A stretch of DNA of 64,000 nt from Opitutia bacterium. Its GTDB lineage: Bacteria > Verrucomicrobiota > Verrucomicrobiia > Opitutales > Opitutaceae. The notes below the pieces were generated by a model. It saw only the letters and a list, made by a program, of their open reading frames with translations, did no database searches and had not been told where the DNA came from. The stretch spans positions 1-64,000 of the forward strand of contig JACPIS010000025.1 of the NCBI GenBank assembly GCA_016187925.1. The letters are read 5' to 3'. Within the stretch, counting starts at the first letter, position 1. Each line of letters starts with the position of its first letter. Made by a program: the position numbers and the translations under genes. This document shows positions 6,755-14,891 of the stretch, piece by piece.

Positions 6755-8527
6755 ATGTCTTCCGCTCCCAAACCCGCCGACCTCGTGACCGTCAACATTG
6801 ACGGCAAGGACATCGCCGTGCCGAAGGGCACGAACGTGATCGAGGCCGCCAAGCTCGTCGGCGTGGAAATCCCGCATTACTGCTACCACCCGAAGCTCAG
6901 CATCGTCGGCAACTGCCGCATGTGTCTCATCGAAATGGGCCTGCCGGCCGTCGATCCCGCCACGAAGCAGCCGATCATGGACCCGGCCACCGGGAAGCAG
7001 AAGATCAACTGGATCCCGCGCCCGCAGATCGGCTGCGGCACCAACGTCTCGCCCGGCCTCCACGTCCGCACCAACACGCCGATGGTGAAGGACTGTCGCG
7101 AGGGCGTCACGGAGATGCTGCTCATCAACCACCCGCTCGACTGCCCGATCTGCGACCAGGCCGGCGAGTGCAAGCTGCAGGAATTCTCCGCCGCCTACGG
7201 CCGCGGCTACTCGCGCTTCGTCGAGCACAAGAACGTGAAGCCGAAGCGCACCCAGCTCGGGCCGCGCGTCACGCTCGACGACGAGCGCTGCATCCTCTGC
7301 TCGCGCTGCATCCGCTTCAGCAAGGAAATCGCGAAGGACGACGTGCTCGGCTTCATCGACCGCGGCAGCTACAGCACGCTCACCTGCTACCCGGGCCGCC
7401 AGCTCGAGAACAACTACTCGCTCAACACCGTCGACATCTGCCCGGTCGGCGCGCTCACCTCGACGGATTTCCGCTTCAAGATGCGCGTCTGGTTCCTCAA
7501 GCAGGCGCCCGGCATCGACCCCGAGTCCTCCGTCGGCGCCAACACCGAGGTCTGGAGCCGCGAGGGCGTCATCTACCGCATCACCCCGCGTCGCAACGAC
7601 GAGGTGAACGACGCGTGGATGACCGACTCCGGCCGCCTGCTCTATCAGCAGGTGAAGGCCGCCGACCGCCTGCTCGCCCCCTCCATCAACGGCAACTCCA
7701 CCGCCCTCGAGACGGCGCTCAAGGCCGCCGCGGATCTGCTGGTAGGGCGAGGCGTCCCCGCCGAGCCGTCGTCCGCCCAAGGAACGGCTCATCGGGACGA
7801 TTCGCCCTACCGGAATGGCGTCGCCGTCGTCGGCTCCGGCCGCAGCAGCGTCGAGGAACAGTTCCTTACCAGGAAGCTCGCCGAGGCGCTCAAGGTCCCC
7901 GCGTCGCTCGTCAGCCGGGTGGGGCAGGGTGACCGCCTCCTTCTCTCCGCCGACCGCAACCCGAACGTCCGCGGCGCGCTCATCACCGGCCTCATCTCCG
8001 CGTTGCCGCAGCAGAAGCTCAGCGGCCTCGCGGCCGACATCGACGCGGGCAAGGTGAAGACGGTTCTCTCTGTCGGCGAAGACCTCGCGGCCGCCGGCCT
8101 CACCGCGGCGCAGCTGGCCAAGGTCTCCATCGTCTATCTCGGCACGCACCGCAACACCACGAGCGACGCCGCCAAGGTCGTCATCCCGACGCTCACGGTG
8201 TTCGAGAAGGCCGGCTCCTTCGTGAACCAGCAGTTCCGTCTCCAGAAGTTCGCCCAGGCCGTCCCCGGCCCGGCGGGCGTGGCGAACGATCTCGTCACGC
8301 TGACCGGCCTGATCACCGCCGTTGGGGGTGGCACCGCCGCTTCCGATCTCGGTGCGCTCTGGACCGCGCTCGCCGCCGAGGCGAAGCCGCTCGCCGGCCT
8401 CAGCTACGCCACGCTGCCCGCCACGGGCCAGCTGCTCGACGCGACCGCGTGGGCCGGCCTGCCCTTCGTCGAGGGTGAGACGCTCCACTTCAAACCCGCC
8501 GCCGTCCCCGCGGCCGCCAACACCTGA
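6755..8527 (+). CDS. nuoG: NADH-quinone oxidoreductase subunit G
   Basis: NuoG (590 residues) is the large Fe-S subunit of the complex I peripheral arm. The N-terminal ferredoxin-like domain shows C..CYHPKLSIVGNCRMC (residues about 36-57), then a His/Cys cluster region ending CPICDQAGECKLQ (about 130-142), and a CILCSRC motif (about 178-184). The C-terminal molybdopterin-like domain is short and degenerate, as is common in bacterial NuoG outside the enterics. Residues about 329-352 are encoded by a palindromic repeat inserted in frame (7741-7811). The ATG at 6755 is preferred because it starts the domain; an upstream GTG at 6734 is within repeat-adjacent sequence. Confidence 0.94.
   Translation: MSSAPKPADLVTVNIDGKDIAVPKGTNVIEAAKLVGVEIPHYCYHPKLSIVGNCRMCLIEMGLPAVDPATKQPIMDPATGKQKINWIPRPQIGCGTNVSPGLHVRTNTPMVKDCREGVTEMLLINHPLDCPICDQAGECKLQEFSAAYGRGYSRFVEHKNVKPKRTQLGPRVTLDDERCILCSRCIRFSKEIAKDDVLGFIDRGSYSTLTCYPGRQLENNYSLNTVDICPVGALTSTDFRFKMRVWFLKQAPGIDPESSVGANTEVWSREGVIYRITPRRNDEVNDAWMTDSGRLLYQQVKAADRLLAPSINGNSTALETALKAAADLLVGRGVPAEPSSAQGTAHRDDSPYRNGVAVVGSGRSSVEEQFLTRKLAEALKVPASLVSRVGQGDRLLLSADRNPNVRGALITGLISALPQQKLSGLAADIDAGKVKTVLSVGEDLAAAGLTAAQLAKVSIVYLGTHRNTTSDAAKVVIPTLTVFEKAGSFVNQQFRLQKFAQAVPGPAGVANDLVTLTGLITAVGGGTAASDLGALWTALAAEAKPLAGLSYATLPATGQLLDATAWAGLPFVEGETLHFKPAAVPAAANT
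7741..7811. repeat. Palindromic repeat inside nuoG (GGTAGGGCGA type)
   Basis: The left end GGTAGGGCGAGGCGTCCCC and the right end GGGACGATTCGCCCTACC are imperfect inverted copies, with GAGCCGT/ACGGCTC inside. The repeat is read as protein in the linker between the Fe-S part and the C-terminal domain of NuoG. The same family occurs inside the adenine deaminase gene (51964-52018) and between nuoG and nuoH. Confidence 0.8.
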
Positions 8528-8554
8528 CATGATTTTCGCCATCCAATGCCTTAA

Positions 8555-8631
8555 GGTAGGGACGGACCGCCGGGCCGTCCGCGAATGTCCTTCGGCGCGC
8601 CCAGCTCTGCTGGCCAGCAGAGCGCCCTACC
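8555..8631. repeat. Palindromic repeat between nuoG and nuoH
   Basis: The stretch is bounded by GGTAGGGACGGACCGCC and AGAGCGCCCTACC. Two smaller hairpins lie within: GGACGGACC/GGGCCGTCC and GCTCTGCTGG/CCAGCAGAGC. The GGTAGGG...CCCTACC ends tie it to the repeats in nuoG and ade. It separates nuoG from nuoH. Confidence 0.65.
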
Positions 8632-8644
8632 TGCCCAGCCATAC

Positions 8645-9811
8645 ATGAGCGCCATGTTCGAACTCTGGTCCAATCTTCATCCGGTGGTGCAGGCTGTCAT
8701 CAAGGGCCTGTGCGTGATCGGTGTCATCTTCCCGCTCGGCGGCGCGTGCTCGCTGGCCGAGCGCAAGGTCTCGGCGTGGATGCAGGGCCGCCCCGGCCCG
8801 AGCCGCGCAATCCCGTTCTGGTTCGCCTGGCTGCCGGTCATCGGTCCGTTCCTGCAGCGCCTCGGTGTGTTCCACCTCATGGCCGACGGCGGCAAGATGT
8901 TCCTCAAGGAGGACCCGGTGCCCGGCCACGTGAACAAGGTCTACTTCATGCTCGCGCCACTCGTCGGCATGATCCCAGCGTTGACGACCGTCTGCGCGGT
9001 GCCGTTCGGCGCCTACCTCGACGGGGCGAAGCACGTCGTGCCGCTCATGCTGGCCAACGTCGACGTGGGCCTGCTCGTGGTGTTTGCGGTCTCCTCGCTC
9101 GGCGTCTACTCGCTCATCCTCGCGGGTTGGGCGTCGAACTCCAAGTATCCCTTCCTCGGCGGTGTGCGCGCCTCGGCGCAGCTCATCTCCTACGAGCTGT
9201 CGATGACGCTCTCCGTGCTGCCGGTATTCCTCTGGATCAACGCCCCCGGCACCGCCGGCTCGCTGAGCCTGGCGACGGTCGTCGAGTTCCAGAGCCAGCC
9301 CGGCCTGTGGGGCGGCGCGTGGTTCATTTTCCTCATGCCGGTGTCGGCGCTGGTGTTCCTTGTGGCGCTCTTCGCCGAGACCAACCGCCTGCCATTCGAC
9401 ATGGCGGAGGGCGAGGCCGACCTCGTCGGCGGTTTCCACACCGAATACGGCTCGCTCAAGTGGGGCCTGTTCTTCGTGGCCGAGTATGGCCACATGATGG
9501 TGGGCTCCGGCGTGTTCATCCTGCTCTTCCTCGGCGGCTGGAATCCACTGCCGTGGGTGCCGCTGGCCGACGTGGCCGTGTGGCTGCACCTCGTCGACCA
9601 GCCCGTGCTGCTCGGCCTGCTCTCCATCGCCATCTTCCTCGCGAAGGTGCTGTTCTTCCTCTTCCTGTTCATGTGGGTGCGCTGGACGGTGCCGCGCTTC
9701 CGCTACGACCAGGTGATGCAGCTCGGCTGGCGCAAGCTCCTGCCGCTCGCCATCGGCAACCTCATCTTCTACGCGGTCGTGATCGCGTTCATTCAAAAAC
9801 CCGTTTCCTGA
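8645..9811 (+). CDS. nuoH: NADH-quinone oxidoreductase subunit H
   Basis: NuoH (388 residues) is the membrane subunit that anchors the peripheral arm and lines the quinone tunnel. It has about eight hydrophobic helices. Family features are [18 protein letters not shown] near residue 38, the conserved [20 protein letters not shown] loop near 250-270 with quinone-site acidic residues, and an EYG(S) region after it. The ATG at 8645 starts the protein after the repeat; in-frame codons upstream to 8585 are repeat-derived. It is translationally close to nuoI (5 bases). Confidence 0.95.
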   Translation: MSAMFELWSNLHPVVQAVIKGLCVIGVIFPLGGACSLAERKVSAWMQGRPGPSRAIPFWFAWLPVIGPFLQRLGVFHLMADGGKMFLKEDPVPGHVNKVYFMLAPLVGMIPALTTVCAVPFGAYLDGAKHVVPLMLANVDVGLLVVFAVSSLGVYSLILAGWASNSKYPFLGGVRASAQLISYELSMTLSVLPVFLWINAPGTAGSLSLATVVEFQSQPGLWGGAWFIFLMPVSALVFLVALFAETNRLPFDMAEGEADLVGGFHTEYGSLKWGLFFVAEYGHMMVGSGVFILLFLGGWNPLPWVPLADVAVWLHLVDQPVLLGLLSIAIFLAKVLFFLFLFMWVRWTVPRFRYDQVMQLGWRKLLPLAIGNLIFYAVVIAFIQKPVS

Positions 9812-9816
9812 GCGCC

Positions 9817-10356
9817 ATGGCCTACGTCGTCGAACGCAAACCCCTCACGCTCTCCGAGCGCTTCTACCTCCCGCAGATCTTCGCGGGCATGAAGGTGACG
9901 CTGAAGCACCTGTTCGCACCGAACGTCACGCTGAACTACCCGGAGCAGCGCCCCGTCATCCCGCCGGGCTACCGCGGCGTGCCCACGCTCGTGAAGGATC
10001 CGCACGGCCGCGAGAAGTGCGTCTCGTGCCAGCTCTGCGAGTTCGTCTGCCCGCCCAAGGCCATCCGCATCACGCCCGGCGCCGTTCCTGCCGACCAGCC
10101 CGAACGCATGCACGTCGAGAAAGCCCCGCAGGCCTTCGACATCGACATGCTGCGCTGCATCTACTGCGGCTTGTGCCAGGAGGTCTGCCCCGAGGAGGCC
10201 ATTTTCCTGCAGAACCAGTTTTCGCTGTCCGGCTACAGCCGCGAGGAGATGGTCAACCACAAGGACCGGCTCTACGAACTCGGCGGCACGCTGCCGGACC
10301 AGCACCTCAAGTGGGACAAGAAAAAGGCCGCCGCGGAGCACGGCAACGCACACTGA
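9817..10356 (+). CDS. nuoI: NADH-quinone oxidoreductase subunit I
   Basis: NuoI (179 residues) is an 8Fe ferredoxin-type subunit carrying clusters N6a and N6b, which pass electrons toward NuoB. Two CxxCxxCxxxC(P) motifs are seen: [13 protein letters not shown] at about residues 68-80 and [13 protein letters not shown] at about 113-125. The C-terminus is rich in Lys and Ala ([15 protein letters not shown]). A repeat of the TGTCATTGCGAG family lies just downstream. Confidence 0.95.
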   Translation: MAYVVERKPLTLSERFYLPQIFAGMKVTLKHLFAPNVTLNYPEQRPVIPPGYRGVPTLVKDPHGREKCVSCQLCEFVCPPKAIRITPGAVPADQPERMHVEKAPQAFDIDMLRCIYCGLCQEVCPEEAIFLQNQFSLSGYSREEMVNHKDRLYELGGTLPDQHLKWDKKKAAAEHGNAH

Positions 10357-10373
10357 GCCATGAATACCGAAAC

Positions 10374-10449
10374 TGTCATTGCGAGGAGCGCGGCGACGAA
10401 GCAATCCAGCTGGATCGCCACGCCGGGCTTTGCCCGGCTCGCGATGACA
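10374..10449. repeat. TGTCATTGCGAG-type repeat between nuoI and nuoJ
   Basis: The segment begins TGTCATTGCGAGGAGCGC and ends GGCTCGCGATGACA, with GAAGCAATCC inside. It is an imperfect palindrome of a kind recalled from many unrelated bacterial genomes. A second copy sits in frame inside allC (56421-56507), sharing both ends and the AGCAATCCA.CTGGATCGCCACGCC core. Confidence 0.85.
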
Positions 10450-10464
10450 AGAATGCACTGAGCC

Positions 10465-10968
10465 ATGGCGAATTTCCTCTTCTATCTCTTCTCCGCCCTC
10501 ACGCTGATCTGCGCGCTGCTGGTCGTCGTGAACAAGAACGCCGTCAACGCGGCCATGTGCCTGCTGCTCTCGCTCGTCGGCCTGGCCGGCCTGTTCGTGC
10601 TGCTCGACGCCGCGCTGCTGGCCTTCGTGCTGCTGCTCGTCTACGCGGGCGCGGTCGTGGCGCTGTTCCTCTTCATCGTCATGCTGCTCGACACCAAGGG
10701 CAGCACGCAGGCGTTCAAGCCGATGAGCGTCGCCGCCTCCGCGCTCGGCGGCCTGCTGCTCCTGCTCGGCGTCTACACGCTGTCGCACCGCGTCATGTTG
10801 CCGAACACTCCGGCGACCGGCGCGGCGCCGACGCTCAAGAACTTCGCCGAGCAGCTCTTCACGACCTATCTTCTCCCGGTGCAGGTCGTGGGCTTCCTGC
10901 TCCTGATCGCCATGCTCGGCGTTATCGTGCTCAGCAAGAAATTCGACCCCGCGGAGGGCGCCCAATGA
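10465..10968 (+). CDS. nuoJ: NADH-quinone oxidoreductase subunit J
   Basis: NuoJ (167 residues) is a membrane subunit of the complex I proton-translocating arm. Five hydrophobic segments are apparent, with the conserved [20 protein letters not shown] stretch (residues about 53-72) that forms the pi-bulge helix in known structures. The stop overlaps the nuoK start (ATGA at 10965-10968), so J and K are translationally coupled. The upstream repeat separates it from nuoI. Confidence 0.94.
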   Translation: MANFLFYLFSALTLICALLVVVNKNAVNAAMCLLLSLVGLAGLFVLLDAALLAFVLLLVYAGAVVALFLFIVMLLDTKGSTQAFKPMSVAASALGGLLLLLGVYTLSHRVMLPNTPATGAAPTLKNFAEQLFTTYLLPVQVVGFLLLIAMLGVIVLSKKFDPAEGAQ

Positions 10969-11273
10969 TCACCCTCGGCCTCAACGCCTACATCTTCGTC
11001 AGCCTGCTGCTGTTCGTCATCGGCTTCTTCGGCGTGCTGCTGCGCAAGAACACGCTCGTGATCTTCATGTGCCTCGAGCTCATGCTGCTCGCCTCGACGC
11101 TCGCGCTGGTGGCGTTCTCGCGCTTCAACGGCACGCTCGACGGCAGCGTCTTCGTCTTCTTCATCCTCACCATCGCGGCGGCCGAGGTCGCCGTCGGCCT
11201 CGCCATCATCGTCGCGCTCTTCCGCCGGCGCCACACCGTCCAGGTCGAGGAACTGAACCATCTGAAACACTGA
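10965..11273 (+). CDS. nuoK: NADH-quinone oxidoreductase subunit K
   Basis: NuoK (102 residues) is a three-helix membrane subunit. The family pattern is clear: [39 protein letters not shown] with the essential Glu of the second helix, and the third-helix Glu in [20 protein letters not shown]. The length is typical. It overlaps the nuoJ stop by four bases. Confidence 0.95.
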   Translation: MITLGLNAYIFVSLLLFVIGFFGVLLRKNTLVIFMCLELMLLASTLALVAFSRFNGTLDGSVFVFFILTIAAAEVAVGLAIIVALFRRRHTVQVEELNHLKH

Positions 11274-11322
11274 GCTACGAATCGTACCGATGCCCACGGT
11301 TACCAAACAATCACACGCTACC

Positions 11323-11406
11323 TGTCATCCTGAGTGCAGCGAAGGATCCAGCCAGGCGTGCGCCGGCGGAAATCATTTTGGATTCTTCGCTTCGCTCAGA
11401 ATGACA
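11323..11406. repeat. TGTCATCCTGAG-type repeat between nuoK and nuoL
   Basis: The ends TGTCATCCTGAGTGCAGCG and CGCTTCGCTCAGAATGACA are imperfect inverted copies, with GAAGGATCC/GGATTCTTC inside. This is a second widespread palindromic repeat type. Directly after it, at about 11420-11455, short CACTCCGCACTCCGCACTT direct repeats fill the rest of the gap before nuoL. Confidence 0.75.
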
Positions 11407-11465
11407 CGCGGGGGCAAATGGTTCGGCACTCCGCACTCCGCACTTTGCATTCCGCCCTTCCGTCA

Positions 11466-13340
11466 ATGACGATGCTCTGTCACTCCGTTCTTGCCCTCCT
11501 CCTGCCGCTGGCGTCGGCGACGCTGATCGCACTGTTCCTGCGCCGGCAGGGTGCGCTGGCCTCGTGGATCTCCACGGCGACAGCCGGCGCGATCGCGGCG
11601 ATCTCGATCATCCTGCTGCTGCACGGCGAGCGTTTCACCAGCTCGACCGAATGGCTGCGCTTCGGCAATTTCACCGTGTCGCTCGGCATCAAATACGACG
11701 ACCTCGCGGCGCTCATGCTGTTCGTCGTCGGTTTCGTGGGCTTCCTGATCCACGTGTTCTCGCTCGGCTACATGCACGACGACGGCGCCCGGGCCCGTTA
11801 CTTCGGCGGCCTGTCGATCTTCATGTTCTCGATGATCGGCATCGTGCTGGCCGACTCGCTGTTCATGATCTTCATCTTCTGGGAGCTGGTCGGCTTCAGC
11901 TCCTATCTGCTCATCGGGCATTATCACGAGAAGCAGTCCGCGGCGGACGCGGCGAAAAAGGCCTTCATCGTCAACCGCGTGGGCGATTTCGGTTTCCTGC
12001 TCGGCATCGTGTGGACCTACTGGACGTTCGGCACCACCAACCTCGATGCGCTCGCCACGGCGGCGAACGGTGGCGCCATTTGGGCCTCGCTCATCCCGCT
12101 GCTGCTGTTCTGCGGTGCCATGGGCAAGTCCGCGCAGATGCCGCTGCACGTGTGGCTGCCGGACGCGATGGAAGGCCCGACGCCGGTCTCCGCGCTCATC
12201 CACGCCGCCACGATGGTGGCCGCGGGCGTGTATATGCTCTGCCGCGTCCACTTCCTGATGCTGCCCGAGGCGCTCAACGCCATCGCCTGCATCGGCACGA
12301 TCACGGCCGTCTACGCCGCGTTCTGCGCCGTCGTGCAGAGCGACATCAAGAAGGTGCTGGCTTACTCCACGCTTTCGCAACTCGGCTACATGACGGCGGC
12401 GTTCGGGCTGGGTTCGACCAGCACCTACGCCCTGATTGACCTTCCTGTCACGACCGTCGCCACCGGCGTCGGCGCCGCGATGTTCCACCTGACGACCCAC
12501 GCTTTCTTCAAGGCGCTGCTCTTCCTCGGCTCCGGCTCCGTCATCGCCGGGTGCCACCACGAGCAGGACATCTTCAAGATGGGCGGCCTGCGGAAGAAGA
12601 TGCCGCTGACGTTCCTGACGTTCACGGTCGGTGTCGCCGCCATCGTTGGCTTCCCGTTCCTCGCCGGCTTCTTCTCGAAGGACGCCATCCTCTATCTCGC
12701 GTTCGAGAAGAACGGGGTGATCTTCGCCCTGCTCGCGTTCACCGCCGTGCTGACTTCGTTCTACATGGTCCGCCTGTGGAAGATCGTCTTCTTCGGCGAG
12801 ACGCGCTCGGAGCACGCGGCGCACGCCCACGAGAGCGGTTTCTCGATGACGCTCCCGCTGGCGGTGCTGGCGATCCTCTCGGTCATGGGCGGCTACAGCG
12901 GTGTCTATGGCAAGCTGGCCGGCTCGGTTGCCGCACTGATTCCTGAAGCCCACGGTTCCGCGCACACGACGATCTTTGCGGTCAGCCTGGCGGTGATGGT
13001 CATCGGCGCCGGCTCGGCCTGGCTCTTCTACGCGACGAAGTCCGTGGACACACTCGAGGAGCGGTCGCAGGGCCTGTTCAATATGCTCGGCACGCTCAAG
13101 GAGTCGTTCGACACCGTCTACGGCTACTACGTTGCCAAGGTCCAGCAGCGTTTCGCCATGCTGCTCAATTTCCTCGAGCAGATCTTTCTCGCCGGCGCGA
13201 TCGTGCGCGGCTTCGCCGGCCTCGTGGGCCTGATCGGCCTCGGCGCGCGCGCGCTCTACGTCGGCAGCCTGCATGCCTACGTCTACTGGTTCCTGCTCGG
13301 CGTCGTGCTGCTCTGGGCCTTCGCCACCGGCCTTTTCTAA
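11466..13340 (+). CDS. nuoL: NADH-quinone oxidoreductase subunit L
   Basis: NuoL (624 residues) is the distal antiporter-like proton pump subunit of complex I, with about 16 helices and the long lateral helix at the C-terminus. Family motifs include FWELVGFSSYLLIGHY, the Lys-containing GKSAQMPLHVWLPDAMEGPTP near residues 219-240, SALIHAATMVAAGVYML, and KKVLAYSTLSQLGYM. The ATG at 11466 is chosen because the upstream frame is made of repeat sequence. nuoM follows after 12 bases. Confidence 0.95.
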   Translation: MTMLCHSVLALLLPLASATLIALFLRRQGALASWISTATAGAIAAISIILLLHGERFTSSTEWLRFGNFTVSLGIKYDDLAALMLFVVGFVGFLIHVFSLGYMHDDGARARYFGGLSIFMFSMIGIVLADSLFMIFIFWELVGFSSYLLIGHYHEKQSAADAAKKAFIVNRVGDFGFLLGIVWTYWTFGTTNLDALATAANGGAIWASLIPLLLFCGAMGKSAQMPLHVWLPDAMEGPTPVSALIHAATMVAAGVYMLCRVHFLMLPEALNAIACIGTITAVYAAFCAVVQSDIKKVLAYSTLSQLGYMTAAFGLGSTSTYALIDLPVTTVATGVGAAMFHLTTHAFFKALLFLGSGSVIAGCHHEQDIFKMGGLRKKMPLTFLTFTVGVAAIVGFPFLAGFFSKDAILYLAFEKNGVIFALLAFTAVLTSFYMVRLWKIVFFGETRSEHAAHAHESGFSMTLPLAVLAILSVMGGYSGVYGKLAGSVAALIPEAHGSAHTTIFAVSLAVMVIGAGSAWLFYATKSVDTLEERSQGLFNMLGTLKESFDTVYGYYVAKVQQRFAMLLNFLEQIFLAGAIVRGFAGLVGLIGLGARALYVGSLHAYVYWFLLGVVLLWAFATGLF

Positions 13341-13352
13341 ACCGCTTTCCTG

Positions 13353-14882
13353 ATGGATTCCTCCGCCAACGCTTCACTCCTGCAACTCGCGATCGCCACG
13401 CCGCTCGTCGCCGCGCTGGTCATCGCGCTCGGGCTGCCCAAGCGTTTCTCGGTCAGGCTGGCCGCGGCCGCCTTTGCCGTGCCGGCGCTGGTCGCGCTCT
13501 GGCTCTGGTGGCAGTTCCCCGCCAACGCGGGCGGCAACTACGCCTTCCTGAGCGACACCGCCACCGGCCTGCAGGCCTTCGGTCTCAGCCTGAAGCTCGG
13601 CCTGAACGGCGTGTCGTTGCCGATGTTCGTGCTGGCGGGTGTGGTCGGCCTGGCCGCCGGTCTCTACGCGCTGCGCTCCGGCGCGGAGCGCTTGAAAATC
13701 TACCTGATGCTCCTGCTCGTCATGCAGGGCGGCCTCATGGGCACGTTCGCCTCGATCGACATCTTCTTCTTTTATTTCTTCCACGAATTGGCGCTGATCC
13801 CGACGTTCATCATGGTCGGCATCTGGGGCGGCCGCGACCGCAACTACGCGGCGATGAAGATGACGATCTACCTGACGCTCGGCGCGATGCTCTCGCTCGT
13901 CGGCCTGATCGCCATCTACACCCAGAGCGGCGCGCAGTCCTTCGACCTCATCGCCCTGCGCGAGGAGCTGGCGGCCAACCCGCTGCCGGTCACGGTGCAG
14001 AAATACATTTTCGGCCTGCTGATGTTCGGCTTCGGCACGCTGGTCTCCCTCTGGCCGCTGCACACGTGGGCCCCGCTGGGGTACGGTGCGGCGCCGTCGT
14101 CCGCCGCCATGCTGCACGCGGGCGTGCTCAAGAAGTTCGGCCTCTACGGTCTCATCCAGATCGCGCTGCCGCTGCTGCCGGCGGGCGCGCAGACCTGGGC
14201 GTGGACGCTCGCGTTGCTCGCCGCGGTGGGCAACGTGCTCGTCATCGGCTTCGTCACCCTGGCCCAGCGCGACCTCAAGCAGATGGTCGGTTACAGCTCG
14301 GTCATGCACATGGGCTACTGCTTTCTCGGTATCGCCACGCTGTCGGTCGTCGGCGCGGGCGGTGTCGTGCTGCTGATGGTGGCGCACGGCCTGTCGGTTG
14401 CGCTGCTGTTCCTGCTGGCGACCAGCATCCACCACCGCACGCACACCTTCGACCTGTCCGAGATGGGCGGCCTCGCGCAGAAGACGCCCGTGCTCGCCGC
14501 GTTCTTCACCGCCGCGACCCTCGCCGGCATCGGCCTGCCGGGTTTCGCCAACTTCTGGGGCGAGCTGACGGTCTTCGTCTCGCTCTGGCCGTTCTCCAAG
14601 TGGATCACGGCCGTCGCGATTTTCGGCGTCGTCATCTCCGCGATCTATGGCTTGCGCGCTGCGGCGCGGGTGTTCTTCGGCCCGCCGACCGAGCAGTTGC
14701 AGATCGTGATGAAGGCGCATCCGCCGGCCGACCTCGAGTGGTCGGAGCGCGTGCCGGCCCTCATCCTGTTCGCCGTGCTGCTCTTCATCGGTTTCTGGCC
14801 GCGCTCGGTGTCCGACGCCGCCAACCAGGCGCTGTCCGCCAAGCCCGTCGTGCCGACCGCCACCATCAACTTCCAACGCTGA
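13353..14882 (+). CDS. nuoM: NADH-quinone oxidoreductase subunit M
   Basis: NuoM (509 residues) is the second antiporter-like proton-pumping subunit. Motifs are FFHELALIPTFIMVGIWGGRDRNYAAMK with the essential Glu, PLHTWAPLGYGAAPSSAAMLHAG, the Lys in LKKFGLYG, and LKQMVGYSSVMHMGYC. Note WAPLGYGAAP where E. coli-type proteins have WLPDAHxxAP, so the usual Asp-Ala-His is replaced. About 14 membrane helices are expected. nuoN follows after 9 bases. Confidence 0.94.
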   Translation: MDSSANASLLQLAIATPLVAALVIALGLPKRFSVRLAAAAFAVPALVALWLWWQFPANAGGNYAFLSDTATGLQAFGLSLKLGLNGVSLPMFVLAGVVGLAAGLYALRSGAERLKIYLMLLLVMQGGLMGTFASIDIFFFYFFHELALIPTFIMVGIWGGRDRNYAAMKMTIYLTLGAMLSLVGLIAIYTQSGAQSFDLIALREELAANPLPVTVQKYIFGLLMFGFGTLVSLWPLHTWAPLGYGAAPSSAAMLHAGVLKKFGLYGLIQIALPLLPAGAQTWAWTLALLAAVGNVLVIGFVTLAQRDLKQMVGYSSVMHMGYCFLGIATLSVVGAGGVVLLMVAHGLSVALLFLLATSIHHRTHTFDLSEMGGLAQKTPVLAAFFTAATLAGIGLPGFANFWGELTVFVSLWPFSKWITAVAIFGVVISAIYGLRAAARVFFGPPTEQLQIVMKAHPPADLEWSERVPALILFAVLLFIGFWPRSVSDAANQALSAKPVVPTATINFQR

Positions 14883-14891
14883 CCCGCCGCC

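Noticed and set aside
8529-8648. Small open frame (39 codons) between nuoG and nuoH
   Set aside because: It is almost wholly the palindromic repeat 8555-8631 and has no family match.
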